Shown here: positions 55,450 to 64,000 of the stretch, one piece after another
Layout of the letters: every line of letters begins with the position of its first letter
Numbering within the stretch: the first letter of the stretch is position 1
From: Nakataea oryzae
Taxonomy: Eukaryota > Ascomycota > Sordariomycetes > Magnaporthales > Magnaporthaceae
NCBI GenBank assembly: GCA_003049435.1
Contig: PYSQ01000063.1
Coordinates: 1 to 64,000 of the forward strand
Direction of reading: 5' to 3'
Length of the DNA stretch: 64,000 bases
Position numbers and translations under genes: made by a program
Notes under the pieces: model-generated
Databases searched by the model: none
What the model was told of the DNA's origin: nothing
The model's input: only the letters and a program-made list of their open reading frames with translations

Positions 55450-56190
55450 ATGTTAGATCGGGGCACATTATTACGGGCTAGGCTGCGAGCCGTCTGCTGG
55501 GAGCCCTTCCCCCTCTCTGCAAATAGCGCCTCGCCAACATAAGCACGCCAGACAGCCAGGAACATAAACTTGGGCTAACAGGCTAGCGCACTCCAAAACC
55601 ATCCATGGCACTTTCGTCATTTTATGTCATCTTTGGCCCTCAATCCGCATGTGATAGCTGTGATCACGCAACCGTCGACGTCGACATGGAAGACAAGCGC
55701 CTATGATATTAAGTAACTTTACGGAAGCACCACAGGCGCAGAGGTCATTTTGGAGGAAAGCTCTGCAGGATTCGGGCCACACCTACGAAAGCATCATAGC
55801 TACCTCAAACCGCAGGCTGAAGGAATATCTTGCCTGGGGTGGGCAAAGCAGCATTATGGACAGCCCACACTGTGGGAAATATCGAAAAGTCGTTGCATAA
55901 ACGGCTTATTTCGTACGCATACCTGACGCATTCCTGACGAATTTTCTGTGCTTTATGAATGTGCCTCTAATACGTTTGGCAGAAACCCCGAGCACTTGCT
56001 ATGCGACACTTGTTTGGCCCCCGATGGTAAACATCGGTCCTGCGTATATTAGGAATGCCTCCGCTCCTAATCCGTTTTGAAGCTCATAGCCTGGTCATCA
56101 TCTGCCCACTATCAAACACACCTCTAACCCGCCCAATTTCGACTTATCTTCCACGAAAACCAATACTTAACGAATTTTTGCTTAAAAACA
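55450..56190. other. intergenic, start of compositional change
   Basis: No supported gene; a 65-codon frame at 55703 has no recognisable domain. GC content begins to fall here. Confidence 0.5.
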
Positions 56191-56445
56191 ATGCCTGAAC
56201 CAAAGTCTAACCCTATGACCCAGGAGCGCGCTTCGGCGATCCAGTCAGCAAATGTGAGTATTAGGTAGATGCCTACTGTCCACCTTTCCTCAATGGCTAA
56301 AATGGTACCATCGAAGGATACAAAGGGTGCCGATACGGGCAAGGGGACCTTCGCTGCCAAAGCCCAGTCTGCGGCAGCGAAGAATGAGAACGCCGCGGCC
56401 GCGGCCACGGCCGCTTCCCGCAGCGGCGGCGAGCGCAAGAAGTAA
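56191..56445 (+). CDS. small SMP-like (seed-maturation-protein type) protein
   Basis: Two exons (56191-56253 and 56317-56445) give 63 residues. The first exon MTQERASAIQSAN and the second GKGTFAAKAQSAAAKN resemble the short fungal SMP-domain proteins, with helical Ala-rich repeats and a basic end (RSGGERKK). The 63-nt intron has GTGAGT and GAAG ends with a weak CTAAA branch. Function unknown; such proteins are abundant, small and hydrophilic. It is the last ordinary gene before the AT-rich block. The splice model is moderately certain. Confidence 0.6.
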
Positions 56446-56981
56446 TTCCAGTTTACTGAAAGCTCGCTCTACTTTAATGATTCACAGAGAAGGGACTACT
56501 CTAAGGCGCATATAGCGGAAAGGGAAATGAGCTCGGATATAAAATTCTAGTGGAGGGCGCGAGGTTTATTTTTTTAGTGGCGGGTTTCTATGCAGTCTTC
56601 AAATGGATCGATCCTCCATAACTGTTCTCTTCTTTTTACCTGTTCGCGGCCTGCAATCTTAGCTTTGAAAAATACGTGAGTTTGGTTTGGTTTGGTTTAT
56701 TTAACGTCAGGGTATAAAGCTAAGCCTCCCTAAAGGCATTAAACGTGCTAGCGACTACCAGATAATCTAAATACAAAGTCTAGGCCACTGGCAAATGCCA
56801 CACTAACTAGCAAAACAAGCCCATTAGCCGCCTAATGTCGGCCTTAAGCACATATAATACGAGCCGCATCCCGAAGCTCCTAGCTGACAGGCTAGTATTG
56901 GGTAGTATAGTACGGGGCGCTTAAAGGCGCTACTCTAACAAAAAAGGTAAATGCAAACTAACCGCTAAGTAATGTAAAGAG
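56446..56981. other. AT-rich transition zone
   Basis: Non-coding. A short TTTGG direct repeat (56690-56710) is followed by moderately AT-rich sequence. It could be remnant transposon DNA, but no domain can be read. Confidence 0.4.
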
Positions 56982-57045
56982 TAGTAGGTAGTAGTAGTAG
57001 TAGTAGTAGAGTAGTAATAGTAGAGTAAAGTAGAGTAGAGTAGAA

Positions 57046-57089
<44 letters not shown>

Positions 57090-57090
57090 C
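56982..57090. repeat. imperfect (TAG)n / AGTAG microsatellite
   Basis: GTAGTAGTAG runs at about 56990-57010 and 57045-57088 are linked by AGTAGAG-type variants. Confidence 0.9.
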
Positions 57091-57194
57091 CCGCAAACCA
57101 GCCAGCGAATTCGGGTTAAGGCTAACATTACTACTAATAAATAATAATAATAATAACAATAACAATAACAAAAAAAAAAAAAAAGTTTTTTATG

Positions 57195-57430
57195 TTTTTT
57201 TTTTGTTTTTTGTTGTTAATTTTTAAATTTTCTTATTTTTAATTTTTTTTTATTTTTTAATTTTTTTTATTTTTAATTTTTTTTTATTTTTAATTTTTTT
57301 TTATTTTTAATTTTTTTTATTTTTAATTTTTTTTTATTTTTAATTTTTTTTTATTTTTAATTTTTTTTTATTTTTAATTTTTTTTATTTAATTTTTTTAT
57401 ATATATATATTTAATTTTTTTTTTTTAAGC
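57195..57430. repeat. T-rich tandem repeat with TTTTTATTTTTAATTT-type unit
   Basis: Roughly ten copies of a T-run plus ATTTTTAA unit, period about 18 bp with length variation, ending in an (AT)n run at about 57399-57412. Confidence 0.85.
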
Positions 57431-57610
57431 TTTAACTGATAAAAAAAGATGAAAAATGAAAAATAAAAAATAAAAAAAGAAAAAAATACGTATTATAATT
57501 ATATTTTTTACTTTTATTTCTATTGCTATTTTTATTTACCTACCATTTAAATATTTTTATAGCTAAATGGGGGAAAAAAGAAATAAAGCTATATAAAAAT
57601 AAATAAAAAT

Positions 57611-58092
57611 AAAAACGCACCATGGTGCGTTTTTTTATTCCAGCAAATATGCAAAACGAAATAAAGGTAAATAAAAAAACGCAGTATATTAATTTTTCCC
57701 TTTACGTAATATATAAACCAAAAAAATAAACAAACTAAAAAAAATATAAAAAACGTACCATAGTAACTTTTCCTACCTACCTTCGCTAACCGTACAAAAT
57801 AAAGGCAAATAATAAAGTAAAATAATAGTAATATTAGAAAAACGCACTATGGTAACTTTTCTTAGCTGTTTTTCCAAGCGGACAAAGGAAAAACAAAAGC
57901 TAGGTAAAAAAACGCACTATAGTAATTTTTCCTGCCCGCTTAATAAAGCGGGCGAAAAAAAAAGAAAAAAAAAGGAAAAGGATAAAATTTAAAAAAAATG
58001 CCGAATAAAAAATGCGCTATAATATTTTTCCGCTTTATTTAACGGGCGAAGGAAAAAAACTCATAAAAAAAACGTACCATGGTATTTTTCCG
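57611..58092. repeat. seven-member family of palindromic ACGCACCATGGTGCG-like elements
   Basis: Copies start near 57611, 57673, 57749, 57838, 57906, 58007 and 58065, spaced 58-101 bp. The first is a perfect 24-bp palindrome (57611-57634) centred on CCATGG. Later copies degrade to CACTATAGTAA or TACCATGG forms. Several are followed by TTTTCC and a second hairpin of the CCCGCTT...AAGCGGG type. Confidence 0.75.
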
Positions 58093-58099
58093 CCTTATT

Positions 58100-58780
58100 C
58101 AACGGGCCTGGAAAAAAAATAGCTGAAAAATCAAAAAGCGGAAAAAAGTAATATACCCGTCTGTAATTAATAGCGGTAAAGGTATACGGTAATAATAAAC
58201 GAAACGTAAAAAGCGACGGGATAAAACGATAAGCAGTATAATAATAGTAATAGCTAGCCGATAAAAAGCGTAATGCAGCTAGCAGGCGGCGGTTAAGCTT
58301 AACAGTAATAATAGTAATAATAATAATTGAAAAGCGCGGCGCTATCGGGCAAGCGGGCGGGCGGGTAAAAAAAAAGAAAAGGAAATAGGTAAGGGCGGTA
58401 AAAAGCTCCAAATAAATAAGGGAAAAACGAAAAAGCGGAAGCGTAAAAAAAAACAAAAGCCGGACGGGCGGATAAATAAACCGGCAATATAAAATTACAA
58501 ATAAATAGGTAAACGGCCGATATTATTTAAATTATACGTATCGTCGGAAAAAAAAGGAATAATAATAGTAATAATGGAAAGGAAATAGTAATAGCGGTAA
58601 TAAAGAAACGGGAAAATAATCGGGTATATAAATAAAAAAAAGGAAAAAAAAAGCAAAAAAAGGTGTTAGTCCAATAACGGTAAGGTAGTTAGCTAAAAAA
58701 GTAAACAGCTATATATATGCCGTCCTAACGCGTTTCGCTATTAAAAAGCCTGGCTGGGATGCTTCATCGGGCGCCAGTCG
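58100..58780. other. AT-rich stretch without genes
   Basis: A-rich + strand with scattered AATAATAGTAATAA runs. No coding potential beyond chance frames. Confidence 0.5.
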
Positions 58781-58859
58781 CACGCGGGTCAGGCCCAGGC
58801 GTCCGATTGGGCCGGTCGGGACCCACCGACACTCGGGCTGGTTCCACCGATTCGGTTCG

Positions 58860-59970
58860 TCAGTCGAACTGGGTCAGGCGCATCCATTTCGACTGTCGGG
58901 CTAGATCAAGGGCATCCAGTTCGACTGACGAAATGGGTCAGGGGCATCCAGTTCGACTGACGAAATGGGTCAGGGGCATCCAGTTCGACTGACGAAATGG
59001 GTCAGTGGCATCCAGTTCGACTGACGAAATGGGTCAGGGGCATCCAGTTCGACTGTCGCGCTGGATCAAGGGCATCCATTTCGACTGTCGCGCTAGATCA
59101 AGGGCATCCATTTCGACTGTCGCGCTGGATCAAAGGCATCTAGTACGTCAATCGCACCGGATCATAAACATCCAGTTCGTTAATCGAACTGGGTCAGGGG
59201 TATCCAGCACGTATAACGAACTGGGTAAGGGCACCCAGTTCGTCAATCGCACCGGGTCAAAGCATCCAGTTCGACTGTCGCGCTGGATCAAGGGCATCCA
59301 GTTCGACTGACGAAATGGGTCAAAGCATCCAGTTCGACTATCGCGCTGGATCAAAGGCATCCAGTTCGACTGACGAAATGGGTCAGGGGCATCCAGTTCG
59401 ATTAACGAAATGGGTTAGGGGCATCCAGTTCGACTATCGCGCTGGATTAAAGGCATCCAGTTCGATTGCCGCACTGGGTCAAAGCATCCAGTACGTTAAT
59501 CGCACCGGATTATAAACATCCAGTTCGTTAATCGAACTGGGTCAGGGGTATCCAGTTCGTTAATCGTACCGGGTCAAAGCATCCAGTTCGTCAATCGCAC
59601 TGGGTTAAAGGCATCCAATTCGACTGACGAAATGGGTCAGGGGCATCCAGTTCGACTAACGAAATGGGTCAGTAACATCCAGTTCGACTGACGAAATGGG
59701 TCAGTGGCATCCATTTCGATTGTTGCGCTAAATTAAAGGCATCCAGCGCGACTAACGAAATGGGTTAAAGGCATCCAGTTCGATTGACGAACTGGGTTAG
59801 GGGCATCCAGCACGTATAACGAACTGGGTAAGGGCATCCAGTTCGTCAATCGCACCGGGTCAAAGCATCCAGCTCGACTGACGAAATGGGTCAGGGGCAT
59901 CCAGTTCGTCAATCGTACCGGGTCAAAGCATCCAGTTCGTCAATCGCACTGGGTCAAAACATCTAATACG
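58860..59970. repeat. minisatellite block 1, 32-bp unit with internal dyad
   Basis: About 34 tandem copies of a 32-bp unit; TCGACTG at 58921 recurs at 58953. Each unit contains CCAGTTCG, a five-base spacer, then CGAACTGG or a degenerate CGAAATGG. Perfect stem-loops are at 59172-59192 and 59520-59540. Copies vary mainly in the spacer and second arm. Confidence 0.9.
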
Positions 59971-59974
59971 TATA

Positions 59975-60640
59975 ACGAACTGGAAGGTAAACGAACTGGA
60001 TAATAGTCGCACTGGGAGGTAATCGAACTGGATGGTCGGCGTACTGGATGGTCGGCGTACTGGATGGTAGACGTACTGGGAGGTAATCGAACTGGAAGGT
60101 AGACGAACTGGAAGGTATACGAACTGGGAGGTAGTCGAACTGGAAGGTAGTCGAGCTGGATGATAGACGAACTGGAAGGTAATCGCACTGGGAGGTAGTC
60201 GAACTGGGAGGTAATCGAACTGGATGCTAAACGAACTGGATAGTAATCGCACTGGATGGTAATCGCGCTGAAAGGTAATCGAGCTGGATAATAGACGAAC
60301 TGGAAGGTAATCGAACTGGGAGGTAAACGAACTGGGAAGTAAACGAATTGGATGGTAGTCGCACTGGAAGGTAATCGTACCGGAAGGTAGTCGCACTGGA
60401 TGATAGTCGCACTGAAAGGTAGTCGAACTGGAAGGTAGTCGTACTGGGAGGTAATCGAACTGGGAGGTAAACGAACTGGATGGTAATCGCACTGGATAGT
60501 ATTCGAACTGGATGGTAATCGAACTGGAAGATAAACGAACTAGAAAATAAACGAACTGGGAGGTCGACGAACTGGAAGATAGTCGCACTGGGAGGTAGTC
60601 GAACTGGGAGGTAATCGAACTGGAAGGTAAACGAACCGGG
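59975..60640. repeat. minisatellite block 2, 16-bp head-to-tail unit
   Basis: About 41 copies of a 16-bp unit, CGAACTGGAAGGTAGT and variants; for example CGTACTGG at 60072 and CGAACTGG at 60088. The unit is one half of the 32-bp unit of block 1, arranged head to tail. The absence of stops yields a 257-codon frame on the minus strand, which is a by-product of the repeat. Confidence 0.9.
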
Positions 60641-60760
60641 TCAAAGCACCTAATACGTAAAAAGAACTGGGTCGAAGCATGCAGTACGTATAACAAACGA
60701 GGTCGAAATATCCAGTACGTATAACGAACTAGGTCGAAGCATCCGGTACGTATACCCTGT
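60641..60760. repeat. degenerate 32-bp units flanking block 2
   Basis: Four or so units of the AACTGGGTCGAAGCAT-CAGTACGTATAA type resemble block 1 and close the array on the right. Confidence 0.75.
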
Positions 60761-60927
60761 TTAGCTTATATAAGCTATAGGGAGTTTCTGCTTATTTAAT
60801 TTTCTATGCGACCCTACAAAAACCTTTATCGGGAGAAAAATGTCGGGTCGCTTTAACCTTTCCGTATATCCGCTACGGGTATTACAGGTAGGTAGGAGGT
60901 TTTTCCGGTCCTCCCGTAGCCAGTATG

Positions 60928-60961
60928 TAAAAGAGAAAGAGAGAAAGAGAGAGAGAGAGAA

Positions 60962-61011
<50 letters not shown>

Positions 61012-61026
61012 AGAGAGAGAGAGAGT
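60928..61026. repeat. (GA)n purine microsatellite
   Basis: GAGAGA runs interrupted by GAAAGA. They lie just 3' of the H2A pseudogene (minus-strand sense) and extend its open frame with Ser/Leu/Phe codons. Confidence 0.9.
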
Positions 61027-61093
61027 CGGTATCGTTAGGTCGCCGCGTGGTTTCGGCGCGTGGTTGTCGGGTTTCGGTATTATCCTTATATGG

Positions 61094-61501
61094 TAGCTTT
61101 TGGCTCTGTTTGCCGGCCTTGCCAGCCTTTCCGGTCTGCTTGGGCAAAAGGTTCTGGTAAATGTTAGGCAGGATACCACCCTGGGCAATGGTAACGTGGC
61201 CCAAAAGCTTATTCAGCTCTTCGTCGTTCCTAATAGCGAACTGCAAATGGCGGGGAATAATACGGGTCTTTTTGTTATTACGGGCAGCGTTGCCAGCTAG
61301 CTCCAGAATCTTAGCGGCGAGGTACTCGAGGACGGCAGCCAGGTAAACCGGAGTACCGGCACTAACGCGCTGGGCGTAATTGCCTTTGCGGAACAGACGG
61401 TAAATACGACCGACGGGGAAGGCCAGACCGGCCTTAAACGAACGGGATTGCGCGTTTTTGGAACCGCTGGCCTTGCCGCCGGACTTGCCGCTTCCAGTTA
61501 T
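61094..61501 (-). pseudogene. histone H2A pseudogene with RIP-type substitutions
   Basis: Minus-strand translation reads as a complete fungal H2A of 136 residues: GKSGGKASGSKNAQSRS, AGLAFPVGR, YLAAVLEYLAA, TRIIPRHLQFAIRNDEEL and LGHVTIAQGG are all present. The initiator is ATA instead of ATG. Differences from canonical H2A fit C-to-T or G-to-A: Ser22 to Phe, Val-His to Ile-Tyr (33-34), Leu to Phe (37, 88), acidic-patch Glu to Lys (64), Asp to Asn (75). No intron is seen and the expected C-terminal stop is missing, the frame running on into the (GA)n tract. It lies in AT-rich DNA, so a duplicated, mutated, non-functional copy is most likely. Confidence 0.85.
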
Positions 61502-61640
61502 TTTGAAAGTTGGTTGGGTGGTGGAAAAATCGAGAGATTAAAACGACGAGTTTGAAAGACTTTTGAGGCTATAAATGGCGATAAAGGCGCGGTGGTTAAT
61601 TGGAAATGTAGATCACGCCTTATTTATATATAAATGATAA
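61502..61640. other. remnant 5' flank of the H2A pseudogene
   Basis: Contains a TATAAAT at 61571-61577 on the + strand. A divergent H2B partner, usual in fungi, is not visible to the right. Confidence 0.35.
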
Positions 61641-62671
61641 TCAAGCGGTTTTCGTTACCCAAAAAGCGACCGCGGTCGGGTATATAAATTAGGCTAAATC
61701 GTACGGCAATTTACAACCGAAGTTAATATCCTACCAAGTGCTAAATAGACAGCTTAAAATCTACGACCGAGGTTAATATTTACGTAACCTATCATTTCCT
61801 ACGCTTTAAAATAAGTATCCCTAAGCTGGAAAAGGCGGATATATTTAAAATATATGACACGGAAAAGTGCTACTTTTAATTAATTTATAACCTAATTAAC
61901 CCTTTTTCCCGCAAATTAAAGGTAATTTTTATTGCTAAACAGTTTAATACCCGTACTAAAATCGTAAATTGTAACGCCTTTTTAACAATTTGCTTTAAAA
62001 ATGTTACTATATTGTTATTATAATATATTTTACCCGCTTAACCCTTTTAAATAATAAAGGATTACCTTAAATAACGGATTACCCTAACGGAATCGGGATA
62101 AATTATAGGGAAATCCGGTTATCCCAATTAGGTTAAACCCTGTTAATAAGGGAATATCCATCTATATAAATTACCGGATTTCCTCTTTTAAGGGATCTAG
62201 TAATAAAAGATCTAAAGTTTAACGCCTAAAGCTTATTAATATACTACTTTCCCCTATCAGCATTGATTTCAATAAAAAATATATTATTACCAGTAACCGT
62301 AATACAAACCGCTAAATAAAGAGAATACCTACCGTTTAGTTAAGTTATTATATTAGTTATTTTGCAAAACCGTAAGCGAAATAATAACCGCGGTCGCTTA
62401 ACGCAAAAGACTTTTAGGGATTTACTAAGGTAAATTAACGTGGGAACCGCAAAAAAAACCGCCCTAGCTATTATTTAATTATATTTAACGCCTTTATTAA
62501 GATATCGGTAAATTCGCATAATAATTTGTAATTATAACGTATTTATATAAAATACGCTGCTAAAAATATAACCGCGGGTAATTTTTAAACGCAAATTTGT
62601 TTATATATATTTAGTTCAAGTAATACTTATAATTTCAATATATTATTTTACCTACGAATTAAAATTAATAC

Positions 62672-62705
<34 letters not shown>

Positions 62706-63470
62706 AAAAACTCCCGATATAAACTATTACAAAAGCTATAATTTATTACGTTTTTATAATTTAATTTCCGCGAACGTTTATAAATTATATTAAACCAGAA
62801 ATATACGGTTCGTATTTTAAATTTAAAGCCCGTATTAGCTTTAGCGTTTTTTAATTATTTATTGCTTTTTAATTTAAAAACCCGCTTTAATAAATATATT
62901 AGCGTATAATATAATAAAGTAAACAAATATAATTTTAGCTAATATATTTTAATTTTTTAATATTATAAAAAAGTAAAACGTTAATTTAGCAAAATATATT
63001 TACAATAAAAAGTATATTTTTAGTAATTTTTTTAAAAATATATTTTAAATAAATTTTTAAACTTATTATTTAATATTAATATTACTTATTTTATATTAAA
63101 GTTTGTTATTAAAAGCAATTAAATATCTTTCAAATATTGTATGCTTTTTTTTAATTACACATTAATATAAATTTTTATAAATATAACTTTATTTTATTTA
63201 TACCTTAATATATAAATAAAATATAACAATAACTTTTATTTTGCGAATATTATTATAAATAGAAATTAATATAAATAAACATTATAATTACGATTATATT
63301 TGTTTTGTAATATAAATGCATATTATCTTTATAACCGCGGTTAATCCGGCTTTAAAATCTATTAAATTTATAACCGCGGTTAATTTTTGCCTTTTACCTA
63401 TATAAAATCCACGACCGAAATTTATCATTTAGGTTTAACTGCATGGAATTTATAACCGCGGTTAATCCAT
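61640..63470. other. strongly AT-rich, RIP-like gene-free block
   Basis: Dominated by TA, AAT and ATT words, with essentially no open frames. It contains an (AT)n run at about 62670-62693 and repeated CCGCGG palindromes listed separately. This is the typical look of transposon DNA destroyed by RIP. Confidence 0.7.
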
Positions 63471-63507
63471 CAGCATCGGGTGCAGTTAACCGACAACCGC
63501 GGTTATA
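61667..63507. repeat. dispersed ATAACCGCGGTTAAT-type palindromes
   Basis: Perfect or near-perfect copies at 61667-61678 (CGACCGCGGTCG), about 62384, 62568, 63331, 63370, 63451 and 63492. Degenerate CCGAAGTTAAT/CCGAGGTTAAT forms occur near 61715 and 61765. The last four lie within 180 bp. Confidence 0.75.
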
Positions 63508-63616
63508 ATTTCACTTCAACCCCCTCCCTTATCCTGCCTTTCCCCCGCAACGCCCAAAAATACCGTCATTTTATTCCCATCACCAAATACCCCAAACCAC
63601 GCGCCCGACTAGAAGC

Positions 63617-64000
63617 ATGCTTATTGCCGATCTTTGGCCCTTTCTCTTCGCCAACGTATTAGTAAACGCTATTAAACAACGCGGCCGTGCGTTACCTGCT
63701 TACCATTTATCAGGAAGTATCCTCGGGATCGACTCCACTACACAGGCTACCTTTGCCTTGCCAAACACAAAAAGCGCAAGCCCCGTATTCAAAGCCGTCT
63801 GCCCGAACGCACCTCTCAAACGGATTGCCAAGGTCGAACCCGCAATCAGCCGGGCAACGTCCGTCTATAATTCCACCGTACGCTTAAATCAAAACGGCGC
63901 GGAAACGCGAACGATCGCGTACGATACGCGCAAGGATGCGGCGCACGCCATCCTGGCCGGGCTCTTCCATCTTAACCCATATATCCCTCGGGTTCAGCGA
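63617..64000 (+). other. open frame running off the right edge, possible transposon polyprotein fragment
   Basis: An ATG at 63617 opens 128 codons with no stop before the window end. The reading begins MLIADLWPFLFANVLVNAI, vaguely like the integrase-to-RT linker of Copia-type elements (LWP..F...V..), and the DNA here is GC-richer than the block to its left. No catalytic motif is visible, so the assignment is weak and the feature is partial. Confidence 0.3.

Noticed and set aside
59923..60696. 257-residue minus-strand frame of Val-Arg-Leu-Pro-Ser repeats
   Set aside because: Generated by the 16-bp minisatellite, whose unit lacks stops; no start context, homology or signal.
58860..60760. CRISPR-like regular array
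   Set aside because: There are no unique spacers between constant repeats; units are direct or inverted tandem copies, and the host is a fungus.

Overview
The window looks like filamentous-ascomycete nuclear DNA, most likely Sordariomycetes. It is gene-dense and GC-rich up to about 56.4 kb. Introns are short (54-320 nt, mostly 60-110) with GT..AG ends and CTGAC/CTAAC-type branch sites. Many of the proteins belong to families typical of Pezizomycotina: CE5 cutinase, UstYa-type DUF3328, Pth11-like rhodopsin domain, Zn2Cys6 regulator, secreted tyrosinase and leucine aminopeptidase 1. From about 56.4 kb to the right edge the DNA becomes AT-rich and repeat-rich, with signs of repeat-induced point mutation (RIP). 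Gene models were spliced by hand and the intron phases check arithmetically.

Left part (0-33 kb) mixes secreted and housekeeping genes. In order: a CE5 esterase behind a 455-bp (CT)n tract; an unknown membrane-anchored protein; a GPI-type cupredoxin; the mitochondrial ATPase AFG1; a UstYa-like protein; a DUF1295/ICMT-like membrane protein; leucine aminopeptidase 1; a secreted tyrosinase; a phospholipase D-like protein; a rhodopsin-like membrane protein; cytosolic prolyl-tRNA synthetase and chaperonin TCP1-alpha (divergent pair); a LYC1-like acetyltransferase; a type II HAD hydrolase; and a Cys-rich membrane protein.

Middle part (33-51 kb) looks like an accessory catabolic or metabolite cluster: SDR, DHA2-type MFS pump, Old Yellow Enzyme, a decayed lactonohydrolase, a FAD monooxygenase, an NCS1 (Fur-type) permease, a Zn2Cys6 regulator, a PuuE/cyclic-imide-hydrolase-like enzyme and an amidase. 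The last four suggest uptake of a cyclic amide, imide or ureide, ring opening, deamidation and dedicated control. The enzyme classes resemble those of the fungal nicotinate (hxn) lower pathway. The substrate is unknown.

Next comes the most unusual gene: an intronless ORF (51703-55449) that joins an Mre11/SbcD-like nuclease to a Rad50/SbcC-like ATPase in one 1,248-residue chain. Where a zinc hook would be expected, its coiled-coil midpoint carries a hydrophobic segment. It sits at the edge of the AT-rich block. That block contains palindromic repeat families, a two-tier minisatellite (32-bp and 16-bp units built from one core), a histone H2A pseudogene with transition-type damage, and an open reading frame running off the right edge that may be transposon-derived.
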